The notes under the pieces were generated by a model. The model saw only the letters and a program-made list of their open reading frames with translations, was not told the DNA's origin and searched no databases. Shown here piece after piece: positions 1 through 9,168 of a stretch of DNA of 49,775 nucleotides. How positions within the stretch are numbered: the first letter of the stretch is position 1; each line of letters begins with the position of its first letter. Made by a program: the position numbers and the translations under genes. Source of the DNA: Ruminococcoides sp052118065 (GTDB lineage: Bacteria; Bacillota; Clostridia; Oscillospirales; Acutalibacteraceae). The stretch spans positions 1 through 49,775 of the forward strand of contig JBQKHY010000018.1 of NCBI GenBank assembly GCA_052118065.1. The letters are read 5' to 3'.

Positions 1-390
1 AAATCCATTCATTAATTAATATTCATAATCAAAAGTCAGTAAAACAAGCGAAATATTAAATCGTATTTTATTTTTACCCTAAAATGGGTCATATCTATTT
101 ACAACACAGACAAAGTCCTTCTTGCAATATAAAATAGTTATTGTAATATTAGAAGTCCATAAAGGATAATTGTAAGTTATCCTCTATTGGACAACCCTTT
201 TACATCTATTTATATTTTATCACTTTACAACTTATTATGCCATATTTTTTCACACTTCGACATAGAGAAATCTAAGGTGGATATTTGTGCGGATTATACC
301 AAAAAATACATACAAAAATGTGAACACTGTATAGAAATATTGCTGGTTTTGTAGGATAATTAACTTATCAAATGATAAGGAGAATATTTT
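1..390. other. Intergenic region upstream of the recombinase
   Basis: No convincing gene is seen here. The stretch is very AT-rich. It contains a small inverted repeat (AGGATAA and TTATCCT, around 163-184) and, at 300-326, a 27-bp motif that recurs with four differences at 8484-8510. An RBS-like aaggaga lies at about 377-383, just before the recombinase ATG at 391. The short minus-strand open frame overlapping 250-468 has no recognisable domain and looks like a shadow. Confidence 0.6.
300..326 (+). repeat. 27-bp motif, copy 1 (upstream of recombinase)
   Basis: Contains ACATACAAA followed two bases later by TGTGAACA. It matches 23 of 27 positions with the copy at 8484-8510, and its TGTGAACA half also matches the inverted copy at 11932-11948. 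It could be a regulator operator or a recombination core. The function is not shown by the sequence. Confidence 0.5.
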
Positions 391-1395
391 ATGGAAAACA
401 ATATTAACATAACGGTGGAAATACAAAAATATCTGCAATTTTGTGATCAAAGAAAAAATCTTGACCACAAAACTATAAAATCATACTCAATAGATTTAAG
501 GCAGTTTACAAATTTTGTGAGAGAAAATAATCTATTATGGATAAGTAAGAATTCTATCGAAAATTACATAGACTCATTGCACAACACCCTTAAGCCTAAA
601 AGTGTTAAGAGGAAAATCGCTTCTCTTAAGGCTTTTTTCCATTATCTTGAAGTGGAAGAAATTATAGAAATTAACCCATTTCACAAAATACAGATAAAGT
701 ACAAGGAGCCATTTATCCTACCAAAGACTATTCCTCTGAAAACTATTGAAAAAATTATGAACTACGCCTATATGGTACGAAAAAGTCAAACTACATCCTA
801 TGGCAGAAAAACAGCTTTACGCAATGTGCTGATTTTAGAATTGCTATTTGCTACGGGAATGAGAATTTCCGAGCTTTGCAGTCTTACCACCAAACAAATT
901 AATTTCAGCGACTACATAATTAAAATCTATGGCAAAGGGTCAAAAGAACGCCTAATTCAGATTTGCAATAAAAATGTCCAGAATCTTCTGGACGAATACC
1001 GAAGGGAATTTGATTTTGAACTTAAAAATTATGACTATTTCTTTATTAATAGATTGTGCAACAGGCTTTCGGAACAGTCGGTTCGCAATATGATAAATTC
1101 ATACTCAAAAGGTGCAGGGGTTTCTATTCATATTACACCGCATATGTTCCGCCATTCCTTTGCAACTCTACTGCTTGAAGAGGATGTTGACATCAGATAT
1201 ATTCAGCAAATGCTAGGGCACAGTTCTATTACCACAACGCAGATTTACACTCATACCAGCATTAACAAGCAGAAAAACATCCTTTCTGCCAAGCATCCGA
1301 GGAACAAACTGGAAATTCGGATATGTGAAAAGCCCTGTGAGTTTTTGCTCACAAGGCTTTCAGAATGTTTTATTCGGCTTTGTAGTAATAGATAA
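391..1395 (+). CDS. Tyrosine recombinase (XerC/XerD-like integrase)
   Basis: Site-specific DNA breakage and rejoining enzyme of the tyrosine recombinase family. An N-terminal SAM-like core-binding domain (about residues 8-95) precedes the catalytic domain (about 115-300). All catalytic residues are visible: Arg in ATGMRISELCSLT, Lys in YGKGSKERL, HxxR in HMFRHSFATLL, the second His in MLGHSSITTTQ and the nucleophile Tyr in QIYTHTS. The family normally ends soon after the KHPRNK motif. Here about 25 extra residues follow, and they cover a terminator-like hairpin (1329-1360), so the native stop may have been lost. The ATG at 391 has an AAGGAGA site just upstream. The gene points towards a duplicated 99-bp Rhs fragment and the Rhs locus, so its natural substrate may lie in that locus. 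Integration of an element is the other possibility. The family call is secure; the target site is unknown. Confidence 0.93.
   Translation: MENNINITVEIQKYLQFCDQRKNLDHKTIKSYSIDLRQFTNFVRENNLLWISKNSIENYIDSLHNTLKPKSVKRKIASLKAFFHYLEVEEIIEINPFHKIQIKYKEPFILPKTIPLKTIEKIMNYAYMVRKSQTTSYGRKTALRNVLILELLFATGMRISELCSLTTKQINFSDYIIKIYGKGSKERLIQICNKNVQNLLDEYRREFDFELKNYDYFFINRLCNRLSEQSVRNMINSYSKGAGVSIHITPHMFRHSFATLLLEEDVDIRYIQQMLGHSSITTTQIYTHTSINKQKNILSAKHPRNKLEIRICEKPCEFLLTRLSECFIRLCSNR
1329..1360 (+). repeat. Hairpin in the 3' end of the recombinase gene
   Basis: A stem of 13 positions with one mismatch (AAAGCCcTGTGAG against CTCACAaGGCTTT) and a six-base loop lies inside the last 25 codons of the recombinase. 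It resembles a terminator stem that has been read into by loss of an upstream stop codon. Confidence 0.5.
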
Positions 1396-1398
1396 ATA

Positions 1399-1497
1399 GA
1401 ATAGGGACAGGGTATCTATGGTTGTGTTATTCACCGTTTTGCGGGTGATTGTTCCCCATGCGTCGTAGTAATAGCTTGCTACTGCATTTCCGTTTGA
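1399..1497 (-). pseudogene. Duplicated 99-bp fragment of the Rhs core
   Basis: This stretch is about 92% identical by eye to 2832-2930, which encodes the Rhs segment just before the conserved core (the AVASYYYDAWGTITRK region). It lies directly after the recombinase stop and has no surrounding Rhs sequence. It is a detached remnant of an Rhs gene, in the same orientation as the intact copy. The two copies are direct repeats flanking the immunity candidate and the toxin tip, so the segment between them could be lost or exchanged by recombination. Confidence 0.8.
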
Positions 1498-1557
1498 ATA
1501 TCACATAAGTTGCATTTTGTAGATTCACTTTCAAAAGATAAGCTTTTCACAGTATGT

Positions 1558-2031
1558 TTATACCAACACACCTGGGGCAATTTCCTCTTCAATACCAGTT
1601 ACTTTCCATTCGCCGGATTTCTTTTCCAAATCAATGTATATTGATATTGGGTCATACCAAGTACCACTGCCTGACATTATTTCATCATTTTTATCATAAG
1701 ATGTATAATAATACTTAAATTCAACTTCTGCTTTTTTGTCTTTGATTTTAATATCGGAAAGTTTACAACTATTTGTTTCTCTTTTCACTCCACTTTCGTC
1801 ATTACGGTAATTTAGCTTTCCGAACTCATATTTTGATATAAAATTAACATACTCTTCATTTCTGCTTTCGCCATATGTATCATAGACATTTTCCATTAAG
1901 AAATTTAATTTCAGTTTTAAATACTCCTCTTCGGCGTCAAAAGAATATGTATTATATAAATTCAAACATAGCAATATCAAAATAACAATTAGTATTGTAT
2001 ATTTAATTTTTTCTTTTCTTTTTGTCCTCAT
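1558..2031 (-). CDS. Membrane-anchored protein, candidate Rhs immunity protein
   Basis: A 157-residue protein with a basic N-terminus and one hydrophobic segment (about residues 10-28, around TILIVILILLCLNLYNTYS). A soluble, probably extracytoplasmic domain follows and ends in a W-K-V-T-G-I-like strand of the kind seen in NTF2-like folds. The ATG lies 11 bp after the reconstructed end of the Rhs gene (2042), with an agagg ribosome site, so the two were probably translated together. Polymorphic toxins normally carry their immunity gene directly downstream, and an exported protein would suit protection against a wall- or surface-acting amidase. I do not recognise the family. The immunity role is inferred from position and topology only. 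Confidence 0.6.
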   Translation of the reverse strand: MRTKRKEKIKYTILIVILILLCLNLYNTYSFDAEEEYLKLKLNFLMENVYDTYGESRNEEYVNFISKYEFGKLNYRNDESGVKRETNSCKLSDIKIKDKKAEVEFKYYYTSYDKNDEIMSGSGTWYDPISIYIDLEKKSGEWKVTGIEEEIAPGVLV

Positions 2032-2132
2032 TATAAACCTCTCATTTCATTTGCAATACACATATGGTGCTGTTTCTTTTACCATTATTATTTTTAGGAT
2101 TCTTTTTGTCCTTATTACTTTTTAATTCTTTA

Positions 2133-2960
2133 TCAAAACGAGATTTGGTATGTGCTGCATAACGAATTATTTTTTTCTTTTTTATTATGTATTGAACTAA
2201 TTATAGAAGCATGTGTATAGACACCGTCGCCATCATCATCAAAATACAGTAAATCCCCCTTTTTAATATCATATTTCTTTATTATTTTGTCTTGGATTTT
2301 ATTTGTTAAATTAAACCATGAAAATTCTACTGCATTTTTAACATATTTCGATCTTCTAAAATATGCATATTGTTGACTAGCAACTGACCAATAATTCGTA
2401 TGATCTTTATTATACCAAAAAGAACCGTAACGTATACAATACCAATCCATAGTCATATTGATCCCACCCTCATGTAAACATTGTGAGACAAAGTTAGCAC
2501 AATCACCCCTTACGTAATAAGGGTAATGAGGATTGAAAGAATCATACCAATCCGATGCATATTTTATCGCTTTATCTTTATCATATTTGCTTTTTTTGTG
2601 GCATGTTACTAGATTACCATTATACCCGAAATAACATCGACCATTATTATCTATGAAATTTATAGAATTATTCTCACAGTAGGCAAACAAATTGCCACTT
2701 AGAACCGTACAAGTTGCCCCTATAAATGCCGTATCATCCGCATTAATAAATCTACCTGTTTGCGGGTCGTAGTATCTGCTTTGTAGATAGTATAAACCTG
2801 TATCGGTATCATATACATATCCACGATAGCGGAATGGGGACAGGGTATCTATGGTTGTGTTATTCACAGTTTTGCGGGTAATTGTTCCCCATGCATCGTA
2901 GTAATAACTGGCTACTGCACTTCCGTTTGAGTCCAGTATTTTTACAATATCCCCTTGCAA
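2133..2960 (-). pseudogene. Rhs segment: core plus Amidase_6-like toxin tip
   Basis: Open segment of the broken Rhs gene, about 275 codons. Residues 1-75 carry the Rhs core (RYRGYVYDTDTGLYYLQSR, then YDPQTGRFINADD). The variable tip follows, with features of the putative amidase (papain-like) family: NPHYPYYVRGDCANFVSQCL with the likely nucleophile Cys, tryptophan-rich spacing, and the likely catalytic His in GVYTHASIISS. It probably cleaves amide bonds, perhaps in peptidoglycan. After a frameshift near 2170 the natural end continues to 2042. Confidence 0.8.
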
Positions 2961-3064
2961 GTTCTTGACATATTAGTACATATTATTGCTGTACTTCATT
3001 GATACAGGGGAATTGTCTGCATCGTAGTAGAAGAATACTACATCTGAACCTGATTTTAAGCCTA

Positions 3065-4480
3065 TCAGATTGTTATTTGAATCGTAATAATAATTTGTTG
3101 CAGTACTTCAATCGTCTTTTTGGTTCGCATACCGTTGGCGTTGTACTGATAGGTTACTGTGGTATTGTCGGACAAGGTTGTATTTGCAAGCCATCTGCCG
3201 TTTTTCCACGAGAAGGTTATTCCGTCGCGGTAATTTAATGGGTTACCTATCTCATCATAGGTAATATTATAAGTTCCGTACTTTGTCAGCTTATCTTTCC
3301 AGACAGAATCTCCGTAGGTATAATTCTTACTTCCACACACTCCGCCTATTGTTCCTGATGAATTCAGGTAGCTTGTCAGTGCCAGCTTTATATTACCGCC
3401 GTTATCATAGGTGTATTTTGTATATCTACCCCTTGAATAATCATACTCTTCATATAACTGATTCAGGCTGTCATATGTATATTTGCTAATAAGAGTTCCG
3501 TTAAGTCTTACCCGTGTAATGTTTCCGTTATTATCGTAAGTATAATTATACACAGCGTAGCAATTGCCTTTGTAGCGGTTTTCTAACCTATTGACTGTAT
3601 TTGATGTGGAGTTTTCTTCACTTCCACCGAAATATTGATATGTTGTTATAAATGGGGCGGCGGAATTTATAGAAGTATTTATTGATGTTACTCTTCCAAA
3701 ATCATCCGTTTTCTTTGTGCTTTGCAGTCCGTCGCAATTTACAAATTCCTCTCCGTTGTCATCAGTTCCGCTGGTTATGGTTCGTGTCACTCCTCCAACG
3801 GATGTTTTTTCCACAGTATTTCCATCTTCATCGTGGCTGATTGACTTAGAAAGGCGACCATCATTGCTAAATATGTACCGACCTTGTACTACCCCATAAA
3901 AGTCGTAGTAATAGTGTGTTGTTTCTCCACTTTCGTTATCAACGATTCTGGAAATCAGACCCTTTTTATTATACTCATATGTGGCTATTGTTCCGGTATT
4001 ACTGCTTATTTCTGTGATATTATCGTAAAGGTCGTACTCGTAGTCGATATAGTCACCGTTGCCGTATGTAGTTCTAGTGAGGTTACCGTAATTTGAATCG
4101 TATTCATTTGTGACTATTTGATTTGAACCTACCTTTGTTTCTATAAGCTTGTTATACTGATTATAATTAAATTGATATGAAAAATTATTGTGAGTTATCA
4201 GGCTGACATTGCCAAGATAATCGTAGGTATAGCCGTTGGACGCATTTCCACTTGAAATAGAGGTTACATTATCAGCGTCATCATATTCATATTCTACAAC
4301 ATTGCCCTTACCGTCTGTAATTGACGCTTTGTTACCATTGCCGTCGTAGGTGTAACTTGTGGTATTGCCCAGTTCATCAGTTTCGGACACTACATAGTTG
4401 CCGGTTGAATCATATGTTGTGTTTGTTTTGATAAAAGGTTGAGAGTCAACTAAGTTTTCTGAAACCATATCCCCAAGCAT
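3065..4480 (-). pseudogene. Rhs segment: YD-repeat shell
   Basis: About 470 codons of YD repeats (for example DELGNTTSYTYDGNGNK, YEYDLYDNITEISS and YTYDNGGNIK). In this family they fold into the hollow beta-barrel shell around the toxin tip. The preceding segment joins it in the same frame through a TAG codon at 4556-4558. At its end one missing G near 3110 shifts the frame; restoring it joins KKTIE to NYYYDSNNNLIGLK and the next segment. Confidence 0.85.
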
Positions 4481-4555
4481 AACATCATCTTCGGAATCTT
4501 CCGGTTTTGTAGCTGTTGTCGTTTCTTCTGTTTCGCCACCAGAACTTTCATCTTC

Positions 4556-5701
4556 CTATATATCTGTATTTAACACATTTGCCTTATTTACAGAAATATT
4601 AAGCATTGCGTTATATACTGTCATACTATTACTATTATAACCATAAACAAACGCAAAATCAATATGGTGAATGATAGAATCTGTATCATCCGGGGTAACT
4701 GTGGTTGAAATTGTTTGTCTTGAAGTTGTAAAAACATTAAACTCCTGATAATGTTCTTCCGGAGTTGTAGAAACTTTACCGTCAGCATCTTGATAATAGA
4801 TGTTCAACGCTATGCCGAAAGTCCTCTGACTGTTTGTTAATGGAACAGATTTTGCCTTTGCTTCTCCGATTAAGTTAAAAGACACATCCGCCGTTTTAAC
4901 ATTGACTGTCTGATAAATATACTTATTGTTTGATTGCTGGGTTGAGTCGTCGGATGTATCCTGAGATGTGTCCGTAGATGTATCTTCACCGTCTGAATCA
5001 TCAGAACCATCTGTATCATTTGTACCCTGGTCAGGATTAATAACATAATATACTTTTTCGCACTCTCCCTCTGCACTCTGAATAATATTACCGTAGGGGT
5101 CTGTGGTATCAACACTATCGTGTTCTGTTACCACTGTTGTTTCCTGTGGTGTTTCAGTATCTGTATCAGAATCATCCTCTGTTTCTTCCTCATACTCTTC
5201 CTCTGCTGTTTCGGTTGTTAATCCGGGGGAACCGTCAATTGTGGCTGAACCGCTGTTGACAGATACTAAACTATCACTTTCATCATACCAAGTCGAGTTC
5301 GTCTTGAAATCACTGTCCTGTAAGGCATTGTAATCATTTGCATTTGTACCCATTTCAAGTTGCAGACAATCATAATATGCTGTACCCACGGCATTTTCTA
5401 TGTTACAAGACACAACTACATACTGTGCAGAATCCGACACGCTGGCTGTTACACTTATACGCTGCCACTCATTTGTACTATCTATATAAAAACTTTTTGT
5501 GATATTCGAACTGCTATCACTTGATGGAAAACATCTTATCTGCAAATATGCACCTGCTGTGGCATTTGCTGTGCTTGTAATATTGGTTTTGACATAGGCA
5601 GAAAATGTTATATCATTACCAATAAAATCACTTTCATCAAACTGATGCTCTACACCGGTTAATGAAGATGTTGAATTACTTGTTACTTGCAGTGAGCTAC
5701 T
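4556..5701 (-). pseudogene. Rhs segment: carbohydrate-binding-like domain and acidic linker
   Basis: The segment reads in frame from the TGA at 5702. A jelly-roll-like region (DITFSAYVKTNITSTA, later EWQRISVTASVSDSAQYV) of the kind often inserted in Firmicute Rhs proteins comes first. A low-complexity Glu/Asp/Thr/Ser linker and a second beta-domain follow. It probably helps wall or glycan attachment; this is inferred from domain type only. Confidence 0.7.
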
Positions 5702-7006
5702 TCAAAAGTACTTAGTCTTTTTAGTTGTATTACAGTTGATGCTTCCACTGGATTTTTTGAAGTAATATCCACTACCTACTCCTTTAAAATCGTATGACTC
5801 TGTCATATAATTCTTGGTAAAAGAGTCAGCACCTGATGATGCAGTCAAACCACTTCCACCATCTGTTGAAATAAATCCATTGACGTTTAGTGTAGATATT
5901 CTGTTACCCTGATTATCAAAGGTGTATGTTTCGCTTCTGCCCCTTCTATCAGTTACCTGAGTTGTATTATCATTATTGTACTGATATGTAAGGGAATTAC
6001 CTGTGTTTCCTTCGGTACTGATTTCTGAAATATTGGTAACCTGGCCGTTGCTGTTATACTGCAAGGTTATAGCTTGTCCGTCTTTTTCTGTTTCATTCTC
6101 CTGTCCTAAATACTTAACAGAATTTAACATTCCGGAATTTGTATAGGCGTATTGTGAGATTGAGCCATCCGGCATATTTACCTTTGTTAACAACACCTTG
6201 CCATTTGATAATGTGTAAGTGAGATATATCTTTTTAGAGTTAGGAAGATTGATTGTTGAGATATATTTTTGTCCGTTTATTGTGGCTGTTGAAAAGGATG
6301 CAACAGTAGAATTTGTGGAATCGTACATATACTGTACCGTTCCGTCACTTGCTCTGCCATAGCCAATGTGGTTGTTTGAGTTGTCGTTCTCATATATATA
6401 CATAAGGTGACCGCCCTCTGACGGCATACGGAATTTCTTGGTCTGTGAACCGTCATCCAACAAGCCAAAACCATCCTTGAATGTTAGAGTAATTCCTAAA
6501 TCTTCCTCATCTTCCCACTTATTTGAACCACTGCTTGTTTCTTTCAGATAGTGTTTTGTACGCTCTTCATCAATGTACACATAATCATATCCCACATTTT
6601 GTAGAGTGCTATTTGTTTCTTTAATATATTGATTAAAAGAAAATTTCCATCCATAGCCCATCATAGATTCGGTATAATTTGTGTCATAATCAAAACTATT
6701 GTATGTTGCTGACAATGATATGGGCATTCTGGCTGCCTTGCTCTCGTACAAATCTTGTGACACAACAAGGTTACCAAGGTAATCGTTTACACTAACCTGG
6801 GCTTTACTTTCTGCTGATACTGTATGGTATGACATACTGTCTTCTGTTCCGGCAAAATCTTTATAAACTATTGTATACATTGGATAATTTATATACCGGG
6901 TTTCTTCTGTTTCTGAGCGTATAGTTTCTCCGTATGATATATTTAGTATTCTATTACCAATATTATTAGATTTAATTACAAAACCGTGGTTTGTTGAGCC
7001 ATTCAT
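5702..7006 (-). pseudogene. Rhs segment: N-terminal YD region
   Basis: About 434 codons. It includes the entry region of Rhs proteins (MPISLSATYNSFDYDT, then GYGWKFSFNQYI) followed by the first YD-like repeats. A one-base shift near 7025 separates it from the upstream segment, and a TGA codon ends it where a Gly codon would be expected (KYF then SSSLQVTS). Confidence 0.8.
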
Positions 7007-8269
7007 CCAATTTTCAATAGTCGTGTAAAATCAAATTCTAATTTGTCGTTTGCACTTGAAATTGCACAGTAATCCTCAACTTGCGTGTCATAGTATGGAG
7101 ATGTTGTTTTTACATCATACAGATTCACAACAATAGGGTTATCATTTGACACAGTACCGGTAACGCTCCCAATACTAAAGTTTGCTGTTGCTTTTATAAT
7201 AACTTGGGAATTATCTAAAACCGGTAATGAATTTATTTTCCAATTACTATATGCATTTGATGACAGATAGTATGGTGGATACGACGATAAATTATTTCCG
7301 ATAATGCCCGTGTATGTAAACACATTAGAATTATTGATATAACTTATTTCCGGATCAATAATAATAGGATAACTACGACTATTATCATTGATAAATGCCT
7401 TGTCTGCTATTAATTTGATATGTAATTTTCCATTCTTATTGCTTATAATTTCAAACTTCAACTTTTTGCTGGATACACCCTTTGAATCAACCATATATGG
7501 TGCATCAATTTTATACACTTTCTTGTTACCATCGTAAAGGATAATTGTACTATCATCTATTTGATTTGGTATTAATTTATCAATATCATATATAATTTCA
7601 AATTCGTTTTGTGAATCAGAATTATTTAGGATAATATTTTCTTTTACACCCGTTGAAGAAACTTTATACTGTAAATCTATATTATCAAATACTTCTTCAT
7701 ATTCTGCCTCTGCTGATAAATTTTCTAAATTCGTAAACTTATCATTTCCAGTCGTGGTATTATCTGGAGTGATTATATTAATATCACTATCATCTGCATT
7801 TTTATATCCCCAACTAATTTTATATTTATCATCAGAGAGCATTATTAGATTATCACTATTAGTAGAAGATGAAAGTGTTATATCTATATCACTTCTTTTG
7901 TTGGTATAATCGCACTCATTTGTTATCTCATCACTTGTAGATTTTACTACTGTATTAACAAGAGTATTATTATATTCTATCCATTTATTATTATCATTTT
8001 TAAAGTGGATAGGTTCCGGATATTCTGCTAACATTTTTGTGCCATCGTCCAGCAAAAAAGTTTTTGAATATTCTGTTCTTTCCCCCGTGATTTCTGATAC
8101 TATATTTCCTACTTCCTCTCCGTCCGAAGAAATATTGCTAAAATCAGCAGTTAATTCTTATTCCTCATTACCGGTGACATCTGCACACACTTGCACAGGT
8201 AACAAGAATGCCATTAGTATACACAGGAAGATTGATATTGTTTTAATAGATTTGTTTGTCCTTTTCATA
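7003..8269 (-). pseudogene. Rhs segment: signal peptide and N-terminal beta domain
   Basis: The ATG at 8269 begins a signal peptide of about 29 residues ending VQVCA. A TAA at 8158-8160 interrupts the frame at codon 37, and the frame then continues through EYPEPIHFKNDNNKWIEYNN and further beta-rich sequence. The N-terminal domain is typical of Firmicute wall-associated Rhs proteins. A stop this early means a full-length protein is not made unless it is read through. Confidence 0.8.
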
Positions 8270-8483
8270 AGTCAGAACCCCTTTTTAGAAACTTTTACTT
8301 TTCAATATATTTGTTGGTGTTAATCACATCAACAACCTTCCAACAATCAGTAACCCTATATTATCCTTAATTCAGAGAATAAGTGAATTAGCTATATATT
8401 CTAACATATATCAAATATTTTTGGTATAATTTTACAAAATTCAATATTGAGAAAATAAAGGTCAAAAATTGTGATTAATATAT

Positions 8484-8510
8484 CAAAAAGCACATACAAA
8501 GTTGTGAACA
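8484..8510 (+). repeat. 27-bp motif, copy 2 (upstream of Rhs)
   Basis: Matches 300-326 at 23 of 27 positions. Read towards the Rhs gene (minus strand) it begins TGTTCACAACTTTGTAT, close to the motif at 11932-11948, which precedes the three-gene operon in the same relative orientation. Confidence 0.5.
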
Positions 8511-8584
8511 TCAAACATTATAAGGGTATATATCCTACTGTAATAAATTTTATGCTTTTCCTGTCCTATTTCATTTAAAAGTAG

Positions 8585-8622
8585 AGAAAAACAAAAAGCT
8601 ATGCACTTTAAAAGTACATAGC
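8585..8622 (-). terminator. Rho-independent terminator of the XRE gene
   Basis: The stem GCTATG..ACTTT pairs with AAAGT..CATAGC (8598-8622). On the minus strand it is followed by a T-rich tract (8585-8597). It lies just after the XRE gene. Confidence 0.75.
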
Positions 8623-8650
8623 CCAAAAGTTGAATATGAATTTTCTACCC

Positions 8651-9007
8651 TTATTTCAAATACTTTTTCTCCATTAAGCCGATAAAGTTCTCCCAATCAT
8701 CTTTATCAATGTGCAAATTTATTGCCGTTCTGATTGCGTTACTCACATATTTATTTTTGGATATGTAATCAGCTATATCGGTTGCAACCATACCTTTTTT
8801 CTTAGACGATGCCGCTAAGTCAGACATGAAAGTTTTATCTCTGTCGGACAGCATTAAAACTTCCGACATTTTTGCCAGTACCTTCTCAGTAGGTGCTGTA
8901 CGACATCCGCTTTCTATACTTGATAAATATGCGGGAGAAATGCCAACCAAATTAGCAAACTTTCGTAGTGATAGTTTATGCTCTTTTCGCCTTTCTCTGA
9001 TAAACAT
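8651..9007 (-). CDS. XRE-family transcriptional regulator
   Basis: A 118-residue protein with an N-terminal Cro/C1-type helix-turn-helix. The motif is LSLRKFANLVGISPAYLSSI, preceded by the family's usual FIRERRKEH start. The C-terminal half is helical without a recognised sensor domain. It is divergent from the Spo0A-like regulator at 9169, and the ~160-bp space between them contains repeated GTTGGTTT elements, so it probably controls one or both genes. The ATG at 9007 has a weak upstream site. An open extension with FG-like sequence continues upstream, so the true start may lie slightly earlier. Confidence 0.85.
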   Translation of the reverse strand: MFIRERRKEHKLSLRKFANLVGISPAYLSSIESGCRTAPTEKVLAKMSEVLMLSDRDKTFMSDLAASSKKKGMVATDIADYISKNKYVSNAIRTAINLHIDKDDWENFIGLMEKKYLK

Positions 9008-9117
9008 TCCAAATGAATTTTCCGTACCTATACCCCCAAAATCATAATCTAATTAGAGTATAAAAGCACAGAAAAAATTTAAAAATTCTTTCGCTTTAAA
9101 AAAATAATTATTTTTTG

Positions 9118-9146
9118 TTGGTTTGTGTTGGTTTTTGTTGTATAAT
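9118..9146 (+). promoter_or_regulatory. Promoter of the response-regulator gene
   Basis: TTGGTT (9118-9123) and TATAAT (9141-9146) are separated by 17 bp, and the GTG start follows at 9169. The promoter overlaps short direct repeats of GTTGGTTT between 9117 and 9140, which could be an operator. Confidence 0.6.
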
Positions 9147-9168
9147 ACAAATGAGGAGTGTGGTTCTT

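Larger units (their letters stand above)
2042..8269 (-). pseudogene. Rhs/YD-repeat polymorphic toxin with C-terminal amidase domain (broken)
   Basis: Conceptual protein of about 2,070 residues. It starts with a signal peptide (MKRTNKSIKTISIFLCILMA, ATG at 8269). A beta-rich N-terminal region, a carbohydrate-binding-like jelly-roll, an acidic linker and many YD repeats follow. Then come the conserved Rhs core (SRYYDPQTGRFINADD, near 2740-2800) and an Amidase_6-like tip. The frame is broken by in-frame stops at 8158-8160 (TAA), 5702-5704 (TGA), 4556-4558 (TAG) and 2973-2975 (TAA). There are also one-base frameshifts near 7025, 3110 and 2170. The last frameshift, in an A-rich run, hides the natural C-terminus, which ends in NNGKRNSTICVLQMK at 2042. 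The family secretes or surface-displays a shell enclosing a toxic tip. Here the gene is most likely decayed, although sequencing error cannot be excluded for the single-base shifts. Confidence 0.9.
8270..8650. other. Intergenic region between Rhs and XRE genes
   Basis: No gene is seen. It holds the upstream region of the Rhs gene (minus strand), the second copy of the 27-bp motif (8484-8510) and the terminator of the XRE gene (8585-8622). The rest is AT-rich with no clear structure. Confidence 0.6.

Noticed and set aside
250..468. Minus-strand 72-residue open frame
   Set aside because: It overlaps the recombinase start, is AT-rich low-complexity hydrophobic sequence and lacks a ribosome site.
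2042..8269. Stop codons explained by an alternative genetic code
   Set aside because: All three stop codons occur as breaks in this gene, while neighbouring genes use stops normally; frameshifts are also present.
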